Assembly (NCBI GenBank): GCA_023898405.1
Contig: CP060221.1
Coordinates: 1,178,001-1,242,000 of the forward strand
Direction of reading: 5' to 3'
Length of the DNA stretch: 64,000 nt
From: Myxococcales bacterium
GTDB taxonomy: Bacteria > Myxococcota > UBA727 > JABDBI01
Below are positions 18,045 through 26,189 of the stretch, piece by piece; positions within the stretch are counted from its first letter, which is position 1, and each line of letters begins with the position of its first letter. The notes under the pieces are model-generated. The model was not told where the DNA came from. It worked only from the letters and a program-made list of their open reading frames with translations, and did not search any database. Position numbers and translations under genes: made by a program.

Positions 18045-18926
18045 GTGCTTAATAAATATTTTTCATCTATTTACATGTTGGCTATGCTAATTACTTCGTC
18101 ATCACTGTCTGCTATTGACAGCGTTTCAGAAAATATTAAGCAAGAATGGAAACTAATTCTTTCAGAGTCCGCTCAATCCTCTCCTACCCTATGTGAACAT
18201 ATGCCACTCAAAGATAGGTACTCGGATGTCAGACCCTTAGTTTCCAATAAATTTATTTTTACTAACGATCCTCTGCGCTACATTAATGCAAGTCATGTGA
18301 AGTTTGATTCCTGCATGCGGAAATTTATTCAATGTCAGGCTCCCATGCGGAACAGCCTCAAGGATCACTGGTGGATGATCTGGGAGAGCATGGCAACAAC
18401 CAGCCTTGTGCTGACAAAATTTTATGAAGGAATGAGAGAAAAATGTTTTCCTTATTGGCCTAAAGCTTCACAAAACAATGATGGAAAAATTGAAATTGGT
18501 GAACTCAGCATAAGCCATAGCGGTTCAAAGATTAGCAAGGTCAATGAGTATGATGTTGAAATTTTTAAGTTCACTTTAAAAAAAGGCGATGAAATAAGAG
18601 AGCATGAAATTATTCATTTCCTCGATTGGCCTGACAACGGCTATCTCGATGCTCAAATATTCCTTGAACTGGCTCTTTTGCTAAAAAATATTCATGATAA
18701 TATGGAAATCCCCTTGATTGTTCATTGCAGTGCAGGAATTGGCAGAGCGGGAAGCTTTATTACTTTGCTGAGTCTCATCGATGCTCTCGATCAAAACATG
18801 TCAATCTCAGTTCCCGCTCGAGTTATTGAACTTAGAAAACAAAGAGTAGGAAGCGTGCAAAACATATTTCAATACAAATCCATTGTTAAAGCTTTAGAAA
18901 TTTATTCAAAATCACCTAGCTCTTAG
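18045..18926 (+). CDS. exported eukaryotic-type protein tyrosine phosphatase
   Basis: A classical (PTP1B/YopH-type) tyrosine phosphatase with a Sec signal peptide. It starts at GTG with AAAGGA 8 bases upstream. A hydrophobic signal covers about residues 5-22 (cleavage near LSA). Catalytic-domain motifs appear in order: DRYSDV (57-62), YINAS (79-83), KCFPYWP (133-139, the KCxxYWP motif), the WPD loop (195-197), the P-loop HCSAGIGRAG (227-236, nucleophile Cys228) and QNIFQY (272-277, the Q-loop). All key residues are present, so it should be active. Bacterial members of this class are often secreted effectors acting on host phosphoproteins. It is convergent with the ABC-F gene, overlapping by four bases. 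Confidence 0.9.
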   Translation: MLNKYFSSIYMLAMLITSSSLSAIDSVSENIKQEWKLILSESAQSSPTLCEHMPLKDRYSDVRPLVSNKFIFTNDPLRYINASHVKFDSCMRKFIQCQAPMRNSLKDHWWMIWESMATTSLVLTKFYEGMREKCFPYWPKASQNNDGKIEIGELSISHSGSKISKVNEYDVEIFKFTLKKGDEIREHEIIHFLDWPDNGYLDAQIFLELALLLKNIHDNMEIPLIVHCSAGIGRAGSFITLLSLIDALDQNMSISVPARVIELRKQRVGSVQNIFQYKSIVKALEIYSKSPSS

Positions 18927-20410
18927 CTCACAAATTGTGCCAAACTTATGCTTCCTTGTCGGCTAATCTCTAGTTTTTGTGCACCAATATTTTTTATCAA
19001 CTCTTGATCGTGACTTACGATCAAAAGCGCTCCTTGATAACTCATAAGAGCCTGCTCTAGTAACTCTATGGCTTTTAGATCCATGTGATTGGTGGGCTCA
19101 TCCATCATGATCAGCGGATGAGATTCAAGTACAGCAAAAGCCAAACTTAGTTTTTGCCAAAGACCAGGACTTAGTTCGCAGCCATCAGCGATAGATGAAG
19201 GATCAGATCCAAGCCTTCGCACTAATGACAGCAGATGAGATTTTTTCTCGCGACATAAATTATCTATGCTCATCCATAAATTTTTCTTAGCTACTTGTGA
19301 TAGCTCCTGCGGAATAAAGCTAAAGTTCTTTAGTGGGCAAATAGTTGCCAAATAGGACAAAAGCGTAGTTTTGCCACAGCCATTATTTCCCACGATCGCC
19401 ACAGGGCTTCGAGCTTCAAGCACAATGTCAGGAATTTTTATGCTCATATTATTTTTGGTGATTGTCTGACGTGAAAAATGTATGGCTTTGCTCACAGGAC
19501 AATCTTCAAAAAACGCTCCAAGTTCGTATTCTTTTTTAACTTTCAAACTTGAAAGTTCAGCAATAGAATTATCCAGACGTTGTCTAAATTTTCTTTGAGC
19601 CTTAGAATCACTTTTATCTGCTGCAAAAAGTTTAGCGCGATTTATTTTTTCTTTTTGATCGTGATCTTTTTTTGCTATGCCTTTCTTTGATAAACATCGA
19701 GATTTTTTATTTATAAGCTCACATTTTTGCTGCAGGCTGTGCTTTTGTTTTTTGATGATAGATAATTTATTTTGCCTCGATTGCTGTTGGTAATTTTCCA
19801 TTGATTTTTTTTCTTCAAGCGCAACAGAGTAGGGCGCGTCAAAAAAAAGTGCACGCTGTTCTTCTATGAAAATTGTTTTTTGCGCAAGCATATTCAAAAG
19901 GCTACGATCATGGCTTACCACAATGCCTACACCAGAAAAATTTTTCAGTTCATTAAAAATTAAATTTTTAGTGAATGCATCAGCATGATTGGTCGGCTCA
20001 TCCACTATCAAAATATCCGGATGTTTACGCAATAAAAATGCCAGACACATACGTTTCTGCTCACCAAAACTCAATTCTAAAAATGGTCGTGCTAAAAGCT
20101 CATTAAGTTCGAGACTGGCTTTTAATTGTAAGGATTTTTTTGAGTAGTCTTGATAAAGCTCATCTATCTCTACCTCACTCAGCATATGATGCTGTTTAAG
20201 ATATTCGATACAACCATTGACTTCTACATAACCGCTGTCCGGTACTAATTTTTTTGACAATAGATTTAAGAGCGTGCTCTTGCCACTCCCGTTAATACCA
20301 CACACTGCAGTCCAGCCAGTATCAATACTGAGGCTTATTTCTTTAAGAACCGATGAAGTAGATCGAGGGTAGGAAAACGAAAGCCCATCAAGGCGAATAA
20401 ATTGCGACAT
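18923..20410 (-). CDS. ABC-F family ATPase
   Basis: Soluble protein with two ABC domains and no membrane segment, the layout of ABC-F proteins that act on the ribosome (translation factors or antibiotic-target protection). Domain 1 has Walker A GSGKSTLL and signature LSFGEQKR. Domain 2 has GNNGCGKTTLL, a degenerate signature (LSPGLWQK) and DEPTNH. The two are joined by a Lys-rich linker (about 205-300) typical of the P-site tRNA-interaction motif region. At 495 residues it is close to resistance-type ABC-F proteins. A strong hairpin ends two bases upstream of the start codon, suggesting translational control. Confidence 0.88.
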   Translation of the reverse strand: MSQFIRLDGLSFSYPRSTSSVLKEISLSIDTGWTAVCGINGSGKSTLLNLLSKKLVPDSGYVEVNGCIEYLKQHHMLSEVEIDELYQDYSKKSLQLKASLELNELLARPFLELSFGEQKRMCLAFLLRKHPDILIVDEPTNHADAFTKNLIFNELKNFSGVGIVVSHDRSLLNMLAQKTIFIEEQRALFFDAPYSVALEEKKSMENYQQQSRQNKLSIIKKQKHSLQQKCELINKKSRCLSKKGIAKKDHDQKEKINRAKLFAADKSDSKAQRKFRQRLDNSIAELSSLKVKKEYELGAFFEDCPVSKAIHFSRQTITKNNMSIKIPDIVLEARSPVAIVGNNGCGKTTLLSYLATICPLKNFSFIPQELSQVAKKNLWMSIDNLCREKKSHLLSLVRRLGSDPSSIADGCELSPGLWQKLSLAFAVLESHPLIMMDEPTNHMDLKAIELLEQALMSYQGALLIVSHDQELIKNIGAQKLEISRQGSISLAQFVS

Positions 20411-20411
20411 A

Positions 20412-20462
20412 TTTTTACCAGTATTTTGTGTTAAAATGAAACGATTATTTTAATGGTAAAAA
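20412..20462 (-). promoter_or_regulatory. 5' UTR hairpin abutting the ABC-F start
   Basis: A basal 9-bp stem pairs TTTTTACCA (20412-20420) with TGGTAAAAA (20454-20462). An apical 7-bp stem pairs TTAAAAT (20431-20437) with ATTTTAA (20447-20453). A 10-base bulge lies on one side. On the minus-strand RNA the 3' arm includes the only Shine-Dalgarno-like bases (GGU) and ends one base before the AUG at 20410. Confidence 0.5.
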
Positions 20463-20608
20463 TTATAGACGCACTGGCTTAAGTCTCCGCGAAAAAACAA
20501 TACAATATTTAACGCTAATATTTTCACTTGTAAACTATCATTTTTTAAAAAATGAAATCTTTAGAAAAATATATTGCAACAGACTGAAAAACAATCGGCA
20601 CAATTTTT

Positions 20609-22039
20609 TTACTCCTTGTTTTTATTCAATTTATTTTTGAGCCATTCTATGCCCTGTTCTTCATTACAAAAAATTCCATCAAGTTGAGCCTCGAATGCTT
20701 GATCAAGCAAAGGGGAAAAATGTTTTCCAGGCTTCATACCTAAAGCGATGAGGTGACGTCCTTGAATGATTGGACTTGGTTTTTTTATCTGCCCCATAAT
20801 CATCTTTACTTTTTCTTTAAGCCACTCTTCTGATGGATCAAAACCGGACAGCGCTTCCAATGAAGTGCGCCCCAAAAAATCGGCTTTAGAGACCATCAGC
20901 AGATGGTCAACGTTAACCCTTGAACAAAGTCTTCTGATGGCACCGTCCGAGACTTCTTCTCTTTTTTTGTAAAGTTGAAAAGGTTTTAAATGCTCCATCA
21001 CTAAACAAGCAATGTCATCGTAATATTTTTTTGGAAAACCCATGTGTTCGAGCAACAAAAGTGTAGGTTCATGTCCAGCCTGCTCGTGACCTGGACTTTT
21101 TACATGTCCATCTTTAAAAATAGTTGTGGATGGCTTACCTAGATCATGGCAAAGCGCTCCTGCCATCACAATCAAACGTTCATCTTGCGGCAAATCGGTA
21201 CAAATTTTAGCAGCCTCATCAGTGACCATCAAGGAATGTATCCACACATCACCTTCAGGGTGCCACTCAGGATCTTGTTCACAGCCAATCAAGGCTTCAA
21301 GCTCAGGAAACAAAATCAAAGCTTCGGTGTTTCGTAAAATTTCTAAGCCAATAGAAGGAGTAGGAGAAAAAAGTAATTTTTTCATCTCCTCAAAAATGCG
21401 CTCTTTGCTAAGACTGGTAAGCTCTTCTTTTAAGCTTTTGCACAAAGCAATCGTGTCATCATGAAGCAATAAATTAAAACGAGCACAAAATTGTGCAGCT
21501 CTTAAAACGCGCAAAGGATCTTCGATAAATGCATGCGATACATGGCGCAATATTCTTTGATCGAGAGCTTTTTCTCCATCATAAGGGTCTATCAAGCTTT
21601 GATTTTTGGTATCGATACCCATAGCATTGATGGTGAAATCACGTCTCGAAGATGCCTCTTCAAAAGTCATATGTGGATCGGTAGTGACTACAAAACCTTT
21701 ATGCCCACGCCCATTTTTATTTTCTCTACGTGGAAGCGCCACATCAAAAGTCTTTTGCTCATTATTAAGTTGGACACTCACCTTAAAAATGCCAAAGCTC
21801 TTACCAACTGCGTAAACGCTGAAATTTTTTGATAAAATTTCTTCTAATGCTTTGCTTTCAAGCCCGTACACTTCGATATCAAAATCTTTCGCAGTTATAC
21901 CAAGCAGGTGGTCACGCACACACCCACCTACCAAGAGAGCTTTTCCACCAAATTTTTCGATCACGCTGATCAATTTTTCTAAGTGCTGCTCTAAAACTAT
22001 GGGATTTTTTAACGGACGCTGTATGTGCATATCTTTCAT
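20609..22039 (-). CDS. cca: CCA tRNA nucleotidyltransferase with HD domain
   Basis: Adds or repairs the 3' CCA of tRNAs. The class II nucleotidyltransferase head has GGCVRDHLLG and the metal-binding DFDIEVYG (about residues 38-61), RRDFTINAMG (132-141) and the neck block DPLRVLRAAQFCARF. The C-terminal half carries an HD phosphohydrolase motif (HDLGKP), as in the Gram-negative multifunctional enzymes. Length (476) exceeds the E. coli protein by about 60. The first Met (MKDMHIQ) and Met4 are both possible starts. Confidence 0.9.
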   Translation of the reverse strand: MKDMHIQRPLKNPIVLEQHLEKLISVIEKFGGKALLVGGCVRDHLLGITAKDFDIEVYGLESKALEEILSKNFSVYAVGKSFGIFKVSVQLNNEQKTFDVALPRRENKNGRGHKGFVVTTDPHMTFEEASSRRDFTINAMGIDTKNQSLIDPYDGEKALDQRILRHVSHAFIEDPLRVLRAAQFCARFNLLLHDDTIALCKSLKEELTSLSKERIFEEMKKLLFSPTPSIGLEILRNTEALILFPELEALIGCEQDPEWHPEGDVWIHSLMVTDEAAKICTDLPQDERLIVMAGALCHDLGKPSTTIFKDGHVKSPGHEQAGHEPTLLLLEHMGFPKKYYDDIACLVMEHLKPFQLYKKREEVSDGAIRRLCSRVNVDHLLMVSKADFLGRTSLEALSGFDPSEEWLKEKVKMIMGQIKKPSPIIQGRHLIALGMKPGKHFSPLLDQAFEAQLDGIFCNEEQGIEWLKNKLNKNKE

Positions 22040-22139
22040 TAGGCCAGGCTATCGGCTTTATTTTGTCTAGGCAAGATTCTGTTTGGGAGATCGCAGCTCA
22101 TAAATAATAAATTCCATCTGCTTTAATAAATTATTGATT

Positions 22140-22400
22140 TTATTTTTTTTGTGCGCGGCGTTTGTTGAGCTCTGAGCGTAAATAGGCGCGTTTTTGCTTA
22201 TGTTCTGTTTTATTATTTTGGACTTGTTCAACCAATTTATGCTGCAATCTAAGCTTTCTGATAAGCATCTGCATAGCGACTCTTCTAGCTATACGCTCAT
22301 CCATAAACTCTTCCATGGCCACTTCATAGACAGTCTCAACAAACTCTCCGATTGTTGTTTCAAACCAGCGGCTTTTTGGGCTGGTAATTTTAGTCGTCAT
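22140..22400 (-). CDS. hypothetical basic helical protein
   Basis: I chose the ATG at 22400 because GGAG lies 8 bases upstream; the frame is open to a TTG at 22493 with a poor ribosome-binding site. The 86-residue product is helical and basic, with an acidic stretch (EFVETVYEVAMEEFMDERIA) followed by an Arg/Lys-rich tail (LRSELNKRRAQKK). No family is recognised. It lies about 100 bases after the ppsA stop on the same strand and could be transcribed with it. The tail suggests nucleic-acid or ribosome contact, which is only a guess. Confidence 0.6.
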   Translation of the reverse strand: MTTKITSPKSRWFETTIGEFVETVYEVAMEEFMDERIARRVAMQMLIRKLRLQHKLVEQVQNNKTEHKQKRAYLRSELNKRRAQKK

Positions 22401-22501
22401 GATGTTTACTCCAAAACTTGGCCTAAACTTAGCGACTAAAACTTTCTTTGGCTGGCTTGATCTTGAGAGAATGCTTTTTGAATTATTTACCAAACAATCT
22501 C

Positions 22502-24847
22502 TTAGAGATCGCTCAGAGCCTGATGCACATCAGCAATAGTATCGGGGTTGAGGGAAATAGTATCGATCCCTTGTTGTATAAGCCAACGAGCAAAATCAAT
22601 ATTATCACTCGGCCCTTGACCACAGATACCCACATACTTGTTTACTTTTTTACACGCATCGATGGCCTTTGATAGCATCCTAAGCATCGCAGGATCACTT
22701 TCGCAAAAACTGTTGGCAAGAATATGTGAATCTCTATCAACTCCAAGACATAGCTGCGTCAAATCGTTTGAACCAATAGAAAAACCATCAAAAAATTGCA
22801 GAAATTCATCAGCCATCACTACGTTGCTGGGAACCTCGCACATCATAATTATTTTGAGATCGGGCCCTGAGCTAATGCCATTTTTTGCAAGGACTTCAAT
22901 TATGCTGCGAGCTTCATTTATGGTCCTCACAAAAGGAACCATAACCTGAATGTTTTTAAATCCCTGAGCACGAGATTGCTTTATAGCTTCGCACTCGAGT
23001 TCAAAGGCATGTGAAAATTGCTCAGAAAGGTAGCGCGCAGCTCCCCTAAAACCAAGCATGGGATTATTTTCCTTAGCTTCAAACAAATTTCCACCGAGCA
23101 ACTCCTCGTATTCATTGGTTTTAAAATCACTTAGACGCACAATAGCTGGATAAGGAAAGGCTACTGCCGCAAGGCTCGTGATTCCTTGAGCAAGTGTTGC
23201 AACATAAAAATCTTTTGGTGTCGCAAAATCTCTGGTGCGTACATCAATAGTATTTTTGATTTCCAAAGGCATATTTTTGTATTGAATCAAGGCATTGGGA
23301 TGAATACCGATCATTGTGGCAATAATAAATTCTAAACGCGCAAGACCAATGCCATGGTGTGGCAGGCTATGATAGCTCAGTGCTTTTTGCGGATTCGCAG
23401 CAATAAGCATCAGTGGTACAGGCGGATGAATATTTGATGAAAGCTGAGTATTTTTTTGGCCAATCTCAAGCAAACCTTGGTAGACATAACCAGTATCACC
23501 CTCAGCACACGATACTGTGACATCGCTCTCATTTTTAATAGTCTTGGTAGCACTATCGCACCCAACCACCGCAGCGATTCCTAACTCGCGAGCAATAATT
23601 GCCGCATGGCAGGTGCGTCCTCCGCGATCGGTGACAATGGCAGAAGCCTTTTGCATCACCGGCTCCCAATTTGGATCGGTCATATCTGTCACCAACACCT
23701 CACCTATCATAAAATCTTTGGCATCACCGATAGTTTTCAGCACACGGGCTTTTCCCTGACCAATGCGTTTACCCACCGCACGGCCTTCAGCAATAATTGG
23801 GCCTGAGCTTTTTAAAAAATAACTTTGCTGCACTGCTGTACTTTGGTTGCTGTGAACAGTTTCTGGGCGAGCCTGAAGAATAAACAATTCACCACTCACT
23901 CCATCTTTGGCCCATTCAATATCCATCGGACGCTGGTAATGATCCTCAATAATGACAGCCATGCTCGCTAATTTTTTGAGATCCTCATGGTTCAGACAGA
24001 ATTTATTGGATAAATTTTGTTCGACATCTATTTTTTTGAGGGAGTGCTCACCATCAAAAACAAGCTTACTCGCTTTGGAGCCTAGTTTCCGGTTGAGCAC
24101 TACTAATGAATTATTTTTAATAGCAGGCTTGTAGATCATAAATTCATCTGGGTTTACCGCTCCAGATACCACGCTCTCGCCCAAGCCATAGCTCGCATTA
24201 ATAAAAACACCATCACGAAAACCACTTTCTGGATCAATGCTAAACATCACGCCGCTCACTCCCTCATCGCTGTTGACCATGCGCTGAACGCCAACCGATA
24301 TGTGAGCTGATCGGTGATCAAAATTTTGATGAGCACGATAGGCTATGGCTCTTTCCCCAAAAAGCGATGCATACACATCCTTGATACGTTTTATCAATTC
24401 AGCAAAACTTGCTACGTGCAGATAGGTATCTTGTTGCCCAGCAAAAGATGCATGAGGAAGATCTTCGGCTGATGCACTGGAACGCACAGCCACTCTCATA
24501 TTTTCTTTTCCGTTGAGCAATTTTTTGTAAGCGGCTTTTATAAAAGCAACAGTTTCTTCATCAAAATCATACTTTTTTATGAGAGTTTTTATTTCTAAAG
24601 AACATTCGGCCAATTCTTTTAAATTGCTCGGATCGAGCTCATCGAGTTTTTCATAAATAATTTTTCCAATATTATTTTTTTCTAAGAATTTTAGATAGGC
24701 ATCGGTAGTCAATGCAAAACCAAATGGCACTGGGATCGAGGCACTTTTTGGTTGAGAAATCATTTCTCCCAACGAAGCATTTTTGCCACCAACTAGCGCA
24801 ATGTCATTGTTGGACAATTGATCAAACCACTTGATTACCTGTTCCAT
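22502..24847 (-). CDS. ppsA: phosphoenolpyruvate synthase
   Basis: Converts pyruvate, ATP and water to PEP, AMP and phosphate for gluconeogenesis. The start at 24847 (MEQVIKWFDQLSNNDIALVG) has a strong GGGAGG site 7 bases upstream; an ATG 14 codons earlier is less likely. The domains are complete: an N-terminal ATP-grasp part (ALVGGKNASLGEM), the phosphohistidine domain GGRTCHAAIIARELG and a C-terminal PEP-binding TIM barrel ending near CGQGPSD. About 781 residues, as usual. Its regulator ppsR is divergently transcribed 148 bases away, a functional pair. Confidence 0.96.
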   Translation of the reverse strand: MEQVIKWFDQLSNNDIALVGGKNASLGEMISQPKSASIPVPFGFALTTDAYLKFLEKNNIGKIIYEKLDELDPSNLKELAECSLEIKTLIKKYDFDEETVAFIKAAYKKLLNGKENMRVAVRSSASAEDLPHASFAGQQDTYLHVASFAELIKRIKDVYASLFGERAIAYRAHQNFDHRSAHISVGVQRMVNSDEGVSGVMFSIDPESGFRDGVFINASYGLGESVVSGAVNPDEFMIYKPAIKNNSLVVLNRKLGSKASKLVFDGEHSLKKIDVEQNLSNKFCLNHEDLKKLASMAVIIEDHYQRPMDIEWAKDGVSGELFILQARPETVHSNQSTAVQQSYFLKSSGPIIAEGRAVGKRIGQGKARVLKTIGDAKDFMIGEVLVTDMTDPNWEPVMQKASAIVTDRGGRTCHAAIIARELGIAAVVGCDSATKTIKNESDVTVSCAEGDTGYVYQGLLEIGQKNTQLSSNIHPPVPLMLIAANPQKALSYHSLPHHGIGLARLEFIIATMIGIHPNALIQYKNMPLEIKNTIDVRTRDFATPKDFYVATLAQGITSLAAVAFPYPAIVRLSDFKTNEYEELLGGNLFEAKENNPMLGFRGAARYLSEQFSHAFELECEAIKQSRAQGFKNIQVMVPFVRTINEARSIIEVLAKNGISSGPDLKIIMMCEVPSNVVMADEFLQFFDGFSIGSNDLTQLCLGVDRDSHILANSFCESDPAMLRMLSKAIDACKKVNKYVGICGQGPSDNIDFARWLIQQGIDTISLNPDTIADVHQALSDL

Positions 24848-24995
24848 GAAATCCTCCCAACTAAAAATATTTTTTTCGATATCTATCAATGATCACTTTA
24901 AAAATTAATGTTCAGTAAAAAAATTTGTTTTAGTTAATAACCACTGCGCATAGCAAAAACATCATTACTTGCGCAAAAATATTTGAGGTTTTTTT

Positions 24996-25796
24996 ATGAC
25001 TCGCTGTGTTTTTTTTGTTTCTGACTCCACTGCTATAACCTCTAAGGGCCTTGGCACAAGCCTCTTATCTCAATTTGATATCAATTTCAAAGAACACTTA
25101 AGGCCCTATATAAACACAAAAAATAAAATTTTCGAATTATTAAATGATATAAAACGTGCTCATCAGGAAAGTGGTGAGCCACCAATAGTTTTTGCATCTA
25201 TGATGGATGACGAGCTTATGCAACAATTATCTGCAGGTTTTTCGGGCGTAATCGATATATTCAGACCATTTATGCCAAAACTCGAACTCTTAATCGATAA
25301 AAAATCATCTAAACAAGTTGGCCAAGCTCACAAAGTTGGCAATGAACACCTCTATCAAAAACGTGTAGCCGCTATCGATTTTAGTCTTGCTACTGATGAC
25401 GGCCTAAAAACCAAAGACTATAACCAAGCAGATTTAATTTTACTTGGCGTTTCTCGCAGCGGCAAAACTCCAACAGCGCTTTACCTGGCCCTCAATTTTG
25501 GTTTAAAGGTTGCCAACTACCCCTTTACCTCAGAAGATTTTCCTGTCTTTTCGCTCAGTAAAGATCATCTGAATAATAAAAAGAAATTAGTTGGATTGAT
25601 TATCAGTCCACAAAGGCTTTTGAATATTCGCCGTTCCCGTTACAGCATAGGAAATTATGCTGACCCTCAAATTATTGAAAAAGAACTTAATGCCTTAAAA
25701 AGCTTATTTGAAAAAGAATCTATCCCCTTTGTAGACACGACTACACGTTCGGTAGAAGAGATCGCAGCAAGGATAATGGCAATCTTGCAAGAATAA
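24996..25796 (+). CDS. ppsR: PEP synthase regulatory protein (DUF299)
   Basis: Bifunctional ADP-dependent kinase and Pi-dependent pyrophosphorylase that inactivates and reactivates PEP synthase through a threonine next to the catalytic histidine. The P-loop-like motif GVSRSGKTPTALYLA (about 149-163) is the family signature. The N-terminus FFVSDSTAITSKGLGTSLL also fits. Length (266) is normal for Gram-negative PSRPs. Lying head-to-head with ppsA, it supports PEP synthase rather than pyruvate phosphate dikinase as its target. Confidence 0.93.
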   Translation: MTRCVFFVSDSTAITSKGLGTSLLSQFDINFKEHLRPYINTKNKIFELLNDIKRAHQESGEPPIVFASMMDDELMQQLSAGFSGVIDIFRPFMPKLELLIDKKSSKQVGQAHKVGNEHLYQKRVAAIDFSLATDDGLKTKDYNQADLILLGVSRSGKTPTALYLALNFGLKVANYPFTSEDFPVFSLSKDHLNNKKKLVGLIISPQRLLNIRRSRYSIGNYADPQIIEKELNALKSLFEKESIPFVDTTTRSVEEIAARIMAILQE

Positions 25797-26189
25797 TAAT
25801 AAGGCGCGTCAGCCAAATTAAAACCAACGCGCTCCTAAAACATATTTATTTATTTATTGAAAAGTGATTCATGTAACTGGGTTATTTTTGTTTTCGCCAA
25901 TTCAAATTTTTGGTTGCCTTTAGCGCTCTAAAAAATGCGATTTTTTTCATCTTTTATCTCGAAGCAAAAAATAGCTGGGACTTAAGCTCAACTTTGGCTG
26001 AAATTTAAAATTTTTCGAGTATATTGCTAAATAATTAAGACTCCTGTCTTGATTATGGAAAAATTAATTACATTATTACAGTGACGGTTTTTGGCTATTT
26101 TCCTCCATAAATCGCTGTGGATTTAACAGACTGAAAATATTCTTATTTTTATAGCGTAATCACCTAAAATTCCTGCAAGGATTTAAATT
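25797..26189. other. 393-base intergenic region with a 10-bp-arm inverted repeat
   Basis: No gene is visible. AGGCGCGT (25802-25809) and ACGCGC (25829-25834) can pair just after ppsR but lack a T-run. TAATTAAGAC-TCCT-GTCTTGATTA (26032-26055) is a near-perfect inverted repeat upstream of the ankyrin-like gene and could be an operator. The remainder is AT-rich and unremarkable. Confidence 0.4.
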
